This document shows, in pieces, positions 32,101 through 39,167 of a DNA stretch of 47,457 nucleotides. Origin of the DNA: HGM11368 sp051883415 (GTDB lineage Bacteria; Bacillota; Clostridia; Christensenellales; UBA3700); NCBI GenBank assembly GCA_051883415.1, contig JBJETR010000030.1, forward strand, positions 1-47,457, in the 5' to 3' direction. The translations under genes were made by a program, and so were the position numbers. Below the pieces are notes generated by a model. It was not told the DNA's origin. It searched no databases and saw nothing but the letters and a program-made list of their open reading frames with translations. How positions within the stretch are numbered: position 1 is the stretch's first letter; each line of letters begins with the position of its first letter.

Positions 32101-32180
32101 TTCCTGCAGTGGCATTGATGGGCTTCATCGTGGCTTTGATTGCCGACAAAATATCCAAAAATCGCAAAAAAGCTCACTGA
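29163..32180 (+). CDS. Large surface lipoprotein with degenerate M60-like region and C-terminal membrane anchor
   Basis: 1005 residues. The signal peptide ends with lipobox LLSAC (Cys ~25). Residues ~85-400 resemble the peptidase M60/enhancin region (TGLYLPKGETISVTIG; later WWRSAVEAMSRMTGVK), but the zinc motif HExxH is absent. GGKHLLYMLGNML near His278 occupies the position. Residues ~600-700 look beta-rich (PA14/CBM-like). 720-830 resemble an F5/8 discoidin domain ending in RYVRLTI, and 850-960 a second beta-sandwich. A final hydrophobic helix (IAIIPAVALMGFIVALIA) and KNRKKAH form a C-terminal membrane anchor with a cytoplasmic tail. The ORF starting at 29124 has no site; 29163 gives the signal peptide. 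Carbohydrate or mucin binding without proteolysis is my best guess. Confidence 0.7.
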   Translation: MRSKILTILAIVATLCLSTFLLSACKSVEQSLAYNDDVEARYADGISVVGTADAPTYAVEYQNKARVEQQMYVDNTVKGLHLTGLYLPKGETISVTIGAETAQKSHKIVINSCLSNKETIELNSVRTQYTSTVGGRVDILVDGAVEEKNVFEIKIDGCVRMPFYRLGVEREKPQAEQNGWATLDCGNIRFVFPSEALDDINALDDSLKWWRSAVEAMSRMTGVKYIDGDLSPIMVVVDPSIEGVGGEWNKTEKYVRVGMSGFVGVTDYDNLKVGGGKHLLYMLGNMLADGADGYDEGPLQDKLGKVISNLTYIIMTDNVKGGEGNGIANAYLQLEKAVSGESLESSNIEVFFDGLLHSVGMQKTINALQQYKYTMKQSSAADKWSQYIKDISGDSIEIGGDKVELIGMDLSYYCDWLGMGVSQECKDAMSEKELFVPVQSQYATGVSRDNCQTGISLALGQKTIIDFASSIVSPLPGWKVESVEGNGWVATESGRYEYNPSVERLVDEFQLNLVNGELRTKLYGRVTVDIRVASYQVYRDIAFRDVDKAIKGVADMTPSDAASLSKAQVPEEKEVDDSRYSFGVTKGSLQVKEDGKYTFFLKSKGLVKVNFGVAEYMFEMFNNYLTVSDYTQELKCQLALESDKVYNFEIFVLSTQGGGWATLGIETPYGVQDLGQDNIVYRNMKRSDVVCYESPILPIENIDLHSQVFSDFLSSRWVLTNAIELKENSNDIYLFDDNNATYFEPSNIDNSYVIEWDMQSERGAEYLSLDVKTDMLGANIKVQTASIANQWQDVLVATIDATQTVLEFGKNVNCRYVRLTIDKQTDFVCSIGGVALGKIVDQSRIVPNTSTAISYQGEWKSIEKYASVNGSLAGNVDKNCAMEYEFYGSMIAVYATKDSSFGHAKVYIDGKEHSIVDLSSDVARCGVRVFAQEFETMGLHTIKLVPVDDDKINIDYLTVIEGVRPEQEPAKFNYWLIAIIPAVALMGFIVALIADKISKNRKKAH

Positions 32181-32220
32181 ACAATATTGCAAAATAAACC
32201 AATACGTATCGACAATTAGT

Positions 32221-32254
32221 GCGCATCGCCATAAAAAGCGGTGCGTAAATTTTT
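32221..32254 (+). terminator. Terminator after the M60-like lipoprotein gene
   Basis: A 9-bp stem GCGCATCGC / GCGGTGCGT (G-T pairs at one end) with an 8-nt loop, then AAATTTTT. 40 nt after the stop. Confidence 0.75.
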
Positions 32255-32370
32255 CGTAGGTGAGCAACCAAAATTTTTGCGCATACTATGTATCGTGCGA
32301 CGTGCCTGACAAAAATCAACCGAATGCCGATTTTATTATACAAAATACCTTATTGCTCGGCTAAATTCGT

Positions 32371-32399
32371 TTGACACTTGCTACGCCAAAGGCTATAAT
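32371..32399 (+). promoter_or_regulatory. Consensus sigma-A promoter for the antiporter
   Basis: TTGACA (32371-32376), exactly 17 bp, TATAAT (32394-32399): a perfect vegetative promoter. The transcript leader is about 25 nt. Confidence 0.88.
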
Positions 32400-32430
32400 T
32401 ATGTCGACTGAAAGGAGTTACTAAAGAGGT

Positions 32431-33834
32431 ATGGACTACACGTTTTTATTGGTTTTGGCAGTAATACTGTTTTCTACCAAACTGTTCGGCATTGTTATGA
32501 AAAAACTCGGCTTGCCACAGGTGTTGGGATATCTACTTGCAGGTATTATTCTCGGAGCGACGGGATTGGTTAAGAAATCGACCGAATTGACGATTTTTGC
32601 CACTATCGGCGTCAACCTCATTATGTTCTCGGCGGGATTAGAAACCAATATCAAGGAGATTAAGCGTAACGGTGCGGCATCGGTGCTGATTACTTTGTTG
32701 GGCGTCATCGTGCCTATGTTGGTGGGCTTTGGTATTTCGTGGATTTTGCCGGGACTGTCTATGAAGGAAAGATGGTTTTTTGGCGTTATCCTTACGGCAA
32801 CGTCCGTCGGTATAACAGTGGCATGTCTAAAAGAATTGGGCGTGCTCCACGGCAAAGTAGGTGCATCTATCATCACGGCGGCGGTGCTTGACGATATTAT
32901 AGGCATAGTGGTTTTGGCATTCTTTACCGCAGAAGCCAAGGACGAACATATCGGCGTAAGACTTATCAAGGCTTTTGGCGGAGATATGAGCAATCTTGCA
33001 GGCTTTGCCGTATTGCTCAACGTGGTGCTCTTCTTTGCAATGGGCATAGGTCTGGGATTGCTGGTGCATTACGCCTTCAAACTGCTTAGCAAGAGATTTC
33101 CTCATACCAGAAGACTGTCGGCTTTTGGATTGATACTTTGTTTCTTGTATGCAGGCGCGGCGGAGAAGTTCTTCGGCGTGGCGGCAATTACAGGCTCGTT
33201 CCTTGCGGGTATGATGCTGTCCAATATGCAAGAGACGGAATACGTTGAGAGAAGAATAGACATCAGTGCATATATGCTGTTTTCGCCTATTTTCTTTGCC
33301 AATATAGGAATATCGTTGGATTACGCTTCTTTGCTCGACAATATCAACGGTAGATTGGTGCTATTCTCCTTGGCGTTCGTAGTATGCGGTATGCTTGCCA
33401 AGGTCATCGGTTGCGGCGCAGGTGCGGCAATGTTTAGATACAAACCTAACCAAAGCCTCAAGGTCGGCGTGGGAATGATGGTGAGAGGCGAAGTGTGCCT
33501 CATAGTGGCGCAGACGGGACAAAGAGCGGGCATAATAGATTCGCAATATTTCCCTGCTATCATATTGTTGATAGTCGCTTCTTCGATAGCAACGCCGTTG
33601 ATACTCAAAGTCTTGTTTAAGAAGTATCCTAACGAGCCGTTGGACGAAGACAAGATAGGTGCAATAGATACCGTAGTCAAAGTCGATGCGGCAATGAGCG
33701 AAGTGCGTGAATTTTTGGGAGGCGTCGACGTGCAAAATATCGAGGTCAAGGCTCGTAACCAAAGAGAGGCAATGCAGCAAAATCAGCAAAAAGCAAACAA
33801 CAAAGACGTGGGAAACCCAACGGAAAATAAATAG
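32431..33834 (+). CDS. CPA2 family cation:proton antiporter (KefB/NapA-type membrane domain)
   Basis: 467 residues with about twelve membrane helices and a ~65-residue hydrophilic tail. GLPQVLGYLLAGIILG (region 27-42), FSAGLE (~68-73) and TAAVLDDIIGI (~150-160, single conserved DD-type acid pair) are Na+/H+ exchanger motifs of the CPA2 group. No TrkA-N/RCK domain follows, unlike Kef proteins; the tail ends with a Gln/Asn-rich segment (NQREAMQQNQQKANNK). It should exchange Na+ or K+ for protons. GAGGT immediately before ATG is close-spaced, and GGAG lies 15 nt upstream. Monocistronic between a consensus promoter and a terminator. Confidence 0.9.
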   Translation: MDYTFLLVLAVILFSTKLFGIVMKKLGLPQVLGYLLAGIILGATGLVKKSTELTIFATIGVNLIMFSAGLETNIKEIKRNGAASVLITLLGVIVPMLVGFGISWILPGLSMKERWFFGVILTATSVGITVACLKELGVLHGKVGASIITAAVLDDIIGIVVLAFFTAEAKDEHIGVRLIKAFGGDMSNLAGFAVLLNVVLFFAMGIGLGLLVHYAFKLLSKRFPHTRRLSAFGLILCFLYAGAAEKFFGVAAITGSFLAGMMLSNMQETEYVERRIDISAYMLFSPIFFANIGISLDYASLLDNINGRLVLFSLAFVVCGMLAKVIGCGAGAAMFRYKPNQSLKVGVGMMVRGEVCLIVAQTGQRAGIIDSQYFPAIILLIVASSIATPLILKVLFKKYPNEPLDEDKIGAIDTVVKVDAAMSEVREFLGGVDVQNIEVKARNQREAMQQNQQKANNKDVGNPTENK

Positions 33835-33855
33835 TCGTGAATGAATTTTAGATAG

Positions 33856-33889
33856 AAATGCCCGGAACAATTAAGGTCCGGGTATTTTG
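33856..33889 (+). terminator. Terminator after the antiporter
   Basis: Stem AAATGCCCGGA / TCCGGGTATTT (one G-T pair) with a 10-nt loop and a T run, 22 nt after the stop. Confidence 0.85.
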
Positions 33890-33914
33890 CTCCCCGATAA
33901 ATATGACCTTGTTG

Positions 33915-33943
33915 TTGAAAAATAAAGTAAAGCGTGTTATTAT
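33915..33943 (+). promoter_or_regulatory. Promoter for the transglutaminase-like lipoprotein
   Basis: TTGAAA (33915-33920), 17 bp, TATTAT (33938-33943). The ATG starts 7 nt after the -10 and no Shine-Dalgarno sequence is present, so the transcript is probably leaderless. Confidence 0.6.
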
Positions 33944-33949
33944 ATAAAT

Positions 33950-36634
33950 ATGAACAAAAAGATTGCGGTGTTGACAATTATATTTTTGATACTAGCGTCG
34001 TGCTTACTGAGTGCGTGCGAGCCTGATACGGAAGAAAATCCGTCGCTTGACACGCCTGTTTTAGCAAAGGACGGCAACGTAGTGTATTGGGGCGTTGTAG
34101 ACAACGCAACTACGTACGTAGTCAACGTATGGACTTCATCGCAACAACTGCAAACTACTAGTACCTTATACGAGGCAAATGCCGTCAATTCAATACTGTA
34201 TTATTCATTGCCACAAGAGCTTGTGGGCACCTATTCGGTAGAAGTCATAGCTTGGGCGGAGGGATATAATAGCTCCAGAGCTACGATAGTGGTGACTATT
34301 GACCTTGTGGACGATGATAATAACGTGGACAACGGTAATGGCGAAAATATTACGCCGGATCCCGACGATGAGCAAGGAGAGAATGTCAGCGACGATATTC
34401 TTGTAGATGAAGAGGGCGATTTGTTTTTGCCACAAGAGCTGTATTGCAAGAGTGGAAACGACAAGGATTTGGTGATAGACTGCGCTCAGGACGTGACAAT
34501 AAACGCTATCTCCGCCATAGCGCTAGACGACAAATACGTAGTTGACAACGACAAACATATCATAACGATATCTTCCGAGTGGACGAAAAACTTTTCTGCG
34601 GGTGCAAAGATTGCCCTGACGATAGAGTATGGCTTAGATAAAAGCGTCAAGACTTATATCAATTTTGTCCAAGAATTGCCTTATACTCTGTCTAATAACG
34701 TAATTACTTATACTAAACTCAGCGGGACGGGATTTAAAGTAAAAATAACAGAGGCAGAAACCAGCTCCGGAATAGTAAAAAAGGTCGCCATTGACGACGT
34801 GATTTTGAACAATTCTTATATCAGTTATTCTTCTTCTAGCAATTCATTGACAATTCTGGAAAACCCCGTACTCAAGAGCTTGAGCGTAGGTGAGCATATC
34901 TTGCAGGTTTATACCGATCGTGGCATGTCGACCGCTATAATTAAAGTTAGAGTAGGTCTGAAATACGAGCCTTACGACGTCATAATCGACTGCGACGAGA
35001 GCTATCCAAAAGCTAAGATTACGTGGAGAGACGACGCCGACGAGGTGCAAAAGTACATAGTCGTAATTGACAACGTGTCGTACGATTCTGTAGGGTATGC
35101 CAACCTATTCGACGGCAGAAGCTTCGATGCGACGGGGCTAATCGATAATTATACTCAGGTGCTAGTCAAAGCGGTAGTCGACAGATATACTTATACTTCG
35201 CAACCCGTGTATTGTTACGTTGACGTCAACGACGCCGTACAACAAAAATATTTGAGCAAGACATACGAGTTTTTGGGACAAACGCACAACTATTACATTA
35301 CTAGCGAAGCCGAGATGAAGGACTTTTTGTACTTCTTTCTATTGCATTACGATGAGTTCGAAGATGCAACTGTCGAAGTGGAGGGATTGGATTATAGCGG
35401 TTATAAGCAAGCCGACGTGTATTGGTCGATAAACGGGCAACTGCCACAAGGCAATCTATATGACAAGATAACAGGGTACTTAAATACCTTCTCCGAAGGA
35501 ATGAGTACAAAGCACAACGTCTTCAAAAGTAGCGATGGCAGTAGCAACGAAGTAAGTATTGTTTTGTTGCTAAGAACTGCTATGGAGCCCGAGAGTGCCA
35601 ATAGTAAAGGCGACCAGCTTTATTACGAATACAACGGCAAACAGGGACGATTTAGTAAGGTAGGACGCAGTATTGACTACGACGATTGGGCAATCAATAA
35701 GATAGAAAAAACCGCATCGGTGTCCTCCACGTATGAACTTTATATGGCTATGGAAAGGGGATATAGACCGATTCCAAAGGTCGGAAGCAATGCCGAACGC
35801 ATTTATAACAAAGCTAAAGACGTGCTGAGAGAAATAATAGACGACTCTATGGACGACCTAGATAAAGTGAGAGCAATATACGATTGGCTCTCTATCAACG
35901 TAATATACGACCACAAGTTGGCTTCGGATAGCGGTAATATAATAAAAGGAAGTAAAGAGTACTACGCCTTGTATGGCAATGCGGCGTTCTATGCGGAGGG
36001 AGTCTTCGACAATGGACTTGCCGTGTGCAACGGTATCGCAATAGCATTTGATATTTTGTGTAGAATAGAGGGAATAGAGTGCTACAAGGTCTTAGGTCAG
36101 GCAGGTAGCGTCGATCACGCATGGAATAGAGTAAAGGTGGGCGGATATTGGTATATAAGCGATCCGACTTGGGGAAGCAAAGCCGTGCGTACCGGAGATT
36201 ATTACGTGGAATATTTGGTCGAGGACTATATGTTGATGGATTACGAAGAGTCTAAACCATACTACGGAGGCAACCACTATGAGACTACCTCCCGAAGCGG
36301 AGGTAGCGAACATTACGCCGGTGATACCAACTACGACGTGTACGCCAACACCTTGTTCTATGACCACGTGTACGGCAGAGTTTACGATACTATATTGTCC
36401 CAACGCGATAAAGAGTATATCGACAAGCTGCTCCTGCTTATCGTGGACGATATAGACGGCAATATGGATATAGGAGAGTATAGAATAGGCGTTAAATGCT
36501 CACAAACCAAGTGGAATAATCTCTATGGAGCAAGTGCATTCAGCATTGCAGACGGTGGCTATAAGGTTAGTTTTGTCAAGCACCCTAGCGACGACACAAA
36601 AGGATTTTTGGTTTTTGAAAAATTAAGCGAGTAG
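33950..36634 (+). CDS. Transglutaminase-like domain lipoprotein
   Basis: 894 residues. The signal peptide ends in a lipobox LLSAC (Cys ~23), followed by EPDTEENPS. Residues ~35-110 and ~330-430 show fibronectin/Ig-like beta repeats. An Asp/Glu/Asn-rich linker lies at ~120-150. The C-terminal catalytic region (~600-760) has a papain-like triad of transglutaminase-core proteins: Cys693 in LAVCNGIA, His723 in VDHAWNRV and Asp738 in ISDPTWG. Such bacterial proteins can act as proteases or crosslinkers at the cell surface. It is in its own unit with a promoter but no Shine-Dalgarno sequence, and is followed after 32 bp by a small membrane protein gene. Confidence 0.85.
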   Translation: MNKKIAVLTIIFLILASCLLSACEPDTEENPSLDTPVLAKDGNVVYWGVVDNATTYVVNVWTSSQQLQTTSTLYEANAVNSILYYSLPQELVGTYSVEVIAWAEGYNSSRATIVVTIDLVDDDNNVDNGNGENITPDPDDEQGENVSDDILVDEEGDLFLPQELYCKSGNDKDLVIDCAQDVTINAISAIALDDKYVVDNDKHIITISSEWTKNFSAGAKIALTIEYGLDKSVKTYINFVQELPYTLSNNVITYTKLSGTGFKVKITEAETSSGIVKKVAIDDVILNNSYISYSSSSNSLTILENPVLKSLSVGEHILQVYTDRGMSTAIIKVRVGLKYEPYDVIIDCDESYPKAKITWRDDADEVQKYIVVIDNVSYDSVGYANLFDGRSFDATGLIDNYTQVLVKAVVDRYTYTSQPVYCYVDVNDAVQQKYLSKTYEFLGQTHNYYITSEAEMKDFLYFFLLHYDEFEDATVEVEGLDYSGYKQADVYWSINGQLPQGNLYDKITGYLNTFSEGMSTKHNVFKSSDGSSNEVSIVLLLRTAMEPESANSKGDQLYYEYNGKQGRFSKVGRSIDYDDWAINKIEKTASVSSTYELYMAMERGYRPIPKVGSNAERIYNKAKDVLREIIDDSMDDLDKVRAIYDWLSINVIYDHKLASDSGNIIKGSKEYYALYGNAAFYAEGVFDNGLAVCNGIAIAFDILCRIEGIECYKVLGQAGSVDHAWNRVKVGGYWYISDPTWGSKAVRTGDYYVEYLVEDYMLMDYEESKPYYGGNHYETTSRSGGSEHYAGDTNYDVYANTLFYDHVYGRVYDTILSQRDKEYIDKLLLLIVDDIDGNMDIGEYRIGVKCSQTKWNNLYGASAFSIADGGYKVSFVKHPSDDTKGFLVFEKLSE

Positions 36635-36666
36635 TAAAATAATAGCGTAATTATTAGAGGTAATAT

Positions 36667-37254
36667 ATGGAAGAAAAAAGAAAAATAAGGCGAAAGAGCT
36701 TTTTTGAGAACCTCAAACAATGCGTAAAGCATAATCAAGCCAAACGCAATTTTGCCGAGCAGTATTATGAGGTGTGCGAGGACGAGTCGGTGAGGATAAG
36801 AGTCAACGGCAAAGAGGGCGTTTTTTCGCAACTCGGCGGAAAGGATGACCTTGACGACGACGTGCTAGGCTATATCGAGGGCAAAGCTTACTACGTGCCT
36901 ATAGATAGACATCTTAAGATTTGCTTTGAGGGTGTGGCTAAAGAGGATAGACAAGCCGTTGTGGACGCATATAAAAAATATTTTAATTTAAAGTTTAACG
37001 ACAAGTGCCTTGACCTCAAGATTTGTAATATCAAGTCGATAGCGTTGATGTTGATAGGTATAGCTTTTTTGGCGTTGGGAATAATAGTGGAAAAATTTTT
37101 GCCGAGTATGCTAATAAGTGAGATACTTACCGTTGCGGCATCGTTTTCTATGTGGGAAAGCGTGGATTTCTTCCTATTGGAACGCACCAATGTCAATACC
37201 GAAAAACTCGATACGGCACAACTGCTACTAGCCGAGATAGAATTCGAAGATTAG
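36667..37254 (+). CDS. Small membrane protein of unknown family
   Basis: 195 residues. I do not recognise the family. The N-terminal ~115 residues are soluble and charged, starting MEEKRKIRRKSFF. Two hydrophobic segments (SIALMLIGIAFLALGIIV, about 124-141, then MLISEILTVAASFSMW, about 147-162) form a helical hairpin. A short C-terminal tail reaches TAQLLLAEIEF. GAGGT lies 6 nt before the ATG. It follows the transglutaminase-like gene by 32 bp without a terminator, so the two may be co-transcribed. The combination of a soluble N-domain and a C-terminal hairpin is seen in several uncharacterised Clostridia proteins. A function cannot be given. Confidence 0.8.
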   Translation: MEEKRKIRRKSFFENLKQCVKHNQAKRNFAEQYYEVCEDESVRIRVNGKEGVFSQLGGKDDLDDDVLGYIEGKAYYVPIDRHLKICFEGVAKEDRQAVVDAYKKYFNLKFNDKCLDLKICNIKSIALMLIGIAFLALGIIVEKFLPSMLISEILTVAASFSMWESVDFFLLERTNVNTEKLDTAQLLLAEIEFED

Positions 37255-37324
37255 ACGAAGAGCAGTTTGTCAGTTTGGCAACAATCGGTCAATAGATAGT
37301 AATCAAAGAGTATAATAACTAAAT

Positions 37325-37371
37325 AATAGTGGTCACCGCCACACCGTATGTAACGATAGCCACTATTTTTA
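37325..37371 (+). terminator. Possible terminator after the small membrane protein
   Basis: AATAGTGG (37325-37332) pairs with CCACTATT (37360-37367), leading into TTTT, but it encloses a long 27-nt loop. The same hairpin read on minus would follow the tRNA gene. The rest of 37255-37587 holds only the tRNA and AT-rich DNA. Confidence 0.35.
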
Positions 37372-37403
37372 GAAAATTACCCCACCTATCGGTCGGGCAA
37401 TAG

Positions 37404-37480
37404 TGGTGCACCCAAAGAGACTCGAACTCCCAACCTTTCGGTCCGTAGCCGAACGCTCTATCCAATTGAGCTATGAGTGC
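37404..37480 (-). tRNA. tRNA-Arg (anticodon ACG)
   Basis: 77 nt on the minus strand with the 3' CCA encoded. The acceptor stem GCACTCA / TGGGTGC pairs (one G-T). The D arm is GCTC...GAGC. The anticodon arm is TTCGG-CTACGGA-CCGAA with ACG at the wobble position set. The T arm is GGGAG-TTCGAGT-CTCTT. ACG is normally edited to ICG by TadA to read CGU/CGC/CGA. No other tRNA lies nearby. Confidence 0.97.
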
Positions 37481-37587
37481 ACGCATATAGGTCAAATGCT
37501 ATTTGCTATATTATTATAAGTTCAACAATTTTATTTGTCAATTGATTTTATCTTTTCAAAATCCAAAAAATATGATAATCTAAACGT

Positions 37588-38325
37588 ATGGAAGTTACGT
37601 TAAACCAAAACGAACGCCTCGATGACTTGGAATACAAGGGAATGAGGCTTATTCAGGACAAAAACGGCTATTGTTTTACCTCCGACGCCGTACTGCTTGC
37701 CAACTTGGTAAGAGCAGGCAAAAACGACGTGGTGGTGGATTTTGGGTGTGGAAACGGCGTTGTGGCACTATTGGTTGCCGCAAAGACTACGGCAAAGAGC
37801 GTAGTGGGAATAGAAATGCAAGAGTGCGCCTACAAGCTTGCCGAGCGTAACGTGGCACTCAACGATATGCAAGATAGAATAAGATTAGTCAACGACGATA
37901 TTGTCAACGCAAGCAAAGTGCTGGGCAAAGAGAGCGTCAGCGTGGTAGTATGCAATCCGCCTTATTTTGAAAAGGACAGCGGTCAGAAGCGAATGAGCGA
38001 GAGCGTGGCACTATCTAGACACGAGAGCACTTGCAGTATGGACGATATAGTCGCTAAGGCAAGCGAAGTGTTAAAATACGGCGGTAAACTATGGATGATA
38101 CACAAGTGTGAGAGAATGGCAGAGGTGCTCACTTCGATGAGTAATCACAATTTGCAACCCAAAAAGGTAACCTTGATATATCCGAAGGCAGATAAAATAC
38201 CCGACACTTTCGTGGTGGAAGGTAAAAAATCTTCCGCAACGGGAATGAAGATAGAAAGCATTGTAGTATACGACAATGAGGGTAATATGACCGAGCAAGC
38301 CAAGATGCTGTACAACAAATTGTAG
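37588..38325 (+). CDS. TrmN6-type tRNA1(Val) adenine-N6 methyltransferase
   Basis: 245 residues. Class I SAM-dependent methyltransferase: VVDFGCGNGVVAL (~49-61) is motif I, VVGIEMQ binds SAM ribose, and VVCNPPYFEKDSG contains the NPPY motif of adenine-N6 methylases. The first 30 residues (LDDLEYKGMRLIQDKNGYCFTSDAVLLA) match the YfiC/TrmN6 N-terminus. It should methylate A37 of tRNA1(Val) or a related RNA substrate. No Shine-Dalgarno sequence is visible before the ATG; GATAAT ends 8 nt upstream. The gene stands between the divergent tRNA and the two-component system. Confidence 0.9.
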   Translation: MEVTLNQNERLDDLEYKGMRLIQDKNGYCFTSDAVLLANLVRAGKNDVVVDFGCGNGVVALLVAAKTTAKSVVGIEMQECAYKLAERNVALNDMQDRIRLVNDDIVNASKVLGKESVSVVVCNPPYFEKDSGQKRMSESVALSRHESTCSMDDIVAKASEVLKYGGKLWMIHKCERMAEVLTSMSNHNLQPKKVTLIYPKADKIPDTFVVEGKKSSATGMKIESIVVYDNEGNMTEQAKMLYNKL

Positions 38326-38328
38326 TGC

Positions 38329-38352
38329 AAAAAGTCGATACGTGTCGACAAA
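38329..38352. repeat. Recurrent palindromic motif after trmN6
   Basis: A-runs flank GTCGATACGTGTCGAC (core TCGATACGTGTCGA 38335-38348). This is the nearest match to 28588-28611. On the minus strand it resembles a short terminator, although no minus-strand gene ends here. Confidence 0.5.
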
Positions 38353-38437
38353 ATACGCAAAATGGCACAGTGGGTACTATTATTGGAAGGTCGTCTAGAC
38401 AAGATACGACAAATTTTAACTAAATTTTTGACTGTTA

Positions 38438-38466
38438 TTGCACATTGACGATATATGTGCTACAAT
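38438..38466 (+). promoter_or_regulatory. Promoter for the two-component operon
   Basis: TTGCAC (38438-38443), 17 bp, extended -10 TGCTACAAT (TACAAT 38461-38466). The leader is about 20 nt and contains the GAGGGG ribosome binding site. Confidence 0.6.
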
Positions 38467-38493
38467 ATTGATATATAAGATAAGAGGGGAAAT

Positions 38494-39156
38494 ATGCTTA
38501 ATATTTTGGTCGTAGACGACGACAAAGATTTGCTAAACGGAATCGAGAGAGAATTGTCCGTCAATTACAACGTTACGACAGCCGACAACGGAGCAGTGGC
38601 ATTGGAGATTATTGAAAGACAGAAGTTTGATTGCGTGCTAATCGACATAGTTATGCCACATATCAACGGTTACGAGTTTTGTAGGGCGTTGAGGGAAAGA
38701 ATGGATTGCACGATAATATTTATGTCGTGTCTTACCGAAGCCGAAACGGTGGGCAAGTGCTTTGAGTTGGGAGCTGACGACTTTATAAGCAAGCCTTTTG
38801 GCTTTGGCGAACTAAAAGCCCGCATCAACGCTCGTACCAGCAATGCCGTCAGGAGTGAATTGGTGTACGGCGACTTAATTATTGATAATATCCGCAATAG
38901 AGTTACATACAAAAAGAATCCTATCGTGCTCACTAATATCGAATATGATTTACTTTTCTTTTTGGCTTCTCACCCGGATGAGCCTTACAGCAAGGAGGAT
39001 TTGTATCACCAGATTTGGAAACAAGACTCGCTCGACAGCACTCACACCGTTCAAGCGCATATCTTTACTCTAAGAAAAAAATTGCAAGAAAAAACTCAAA
39101 AAGATTATATTACCACCTTTTGGAAAAAGGGGTACTTCTTCAATCCGAAGGCGTAG
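38494..39156 (+). CDS. OmpR/PhoB-family response regulator
   Basis: 220 residues. The receiver domain (1-~118) has the acidic pocket VVDDD, phospho-acceptor Asp51 in LIDIVMP, a conserved Ser/Thr in IFMS and Lys in SKPFGFGE (~101). A winged helix-turn-helix effector (125-220) carries LTNIEYDLLFFLASHPD and HTVQAHIFTLRKKL. The protein is a DNA-binding output paired with the histidine kinase 11 bp downstream. GAGGGGAAAT precedes the ATG. Targets are not visible here. Confidence 0.97.
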   Translation: MLNILVVDDDKDLLNGIERELSVNYNVTTADNGAVALEIIERQKFDCVLIDIVMPHINGYEFCRALRERMDCTIIFMSCLTEAETVGKCFELGADDFISKPFGFGELKARINARTSNAVRSELVYGDLIIDNIRNRVTYKKNPIVLTNIEYDLLFFLASHPDEPYSKEDLYHQIWKQDSLDSTHTVQAHIFTLRKKLQEKTQKDYITTFWKKGYFFNPKA

Positions 39157-39167
39157 ATTTTTAGATT

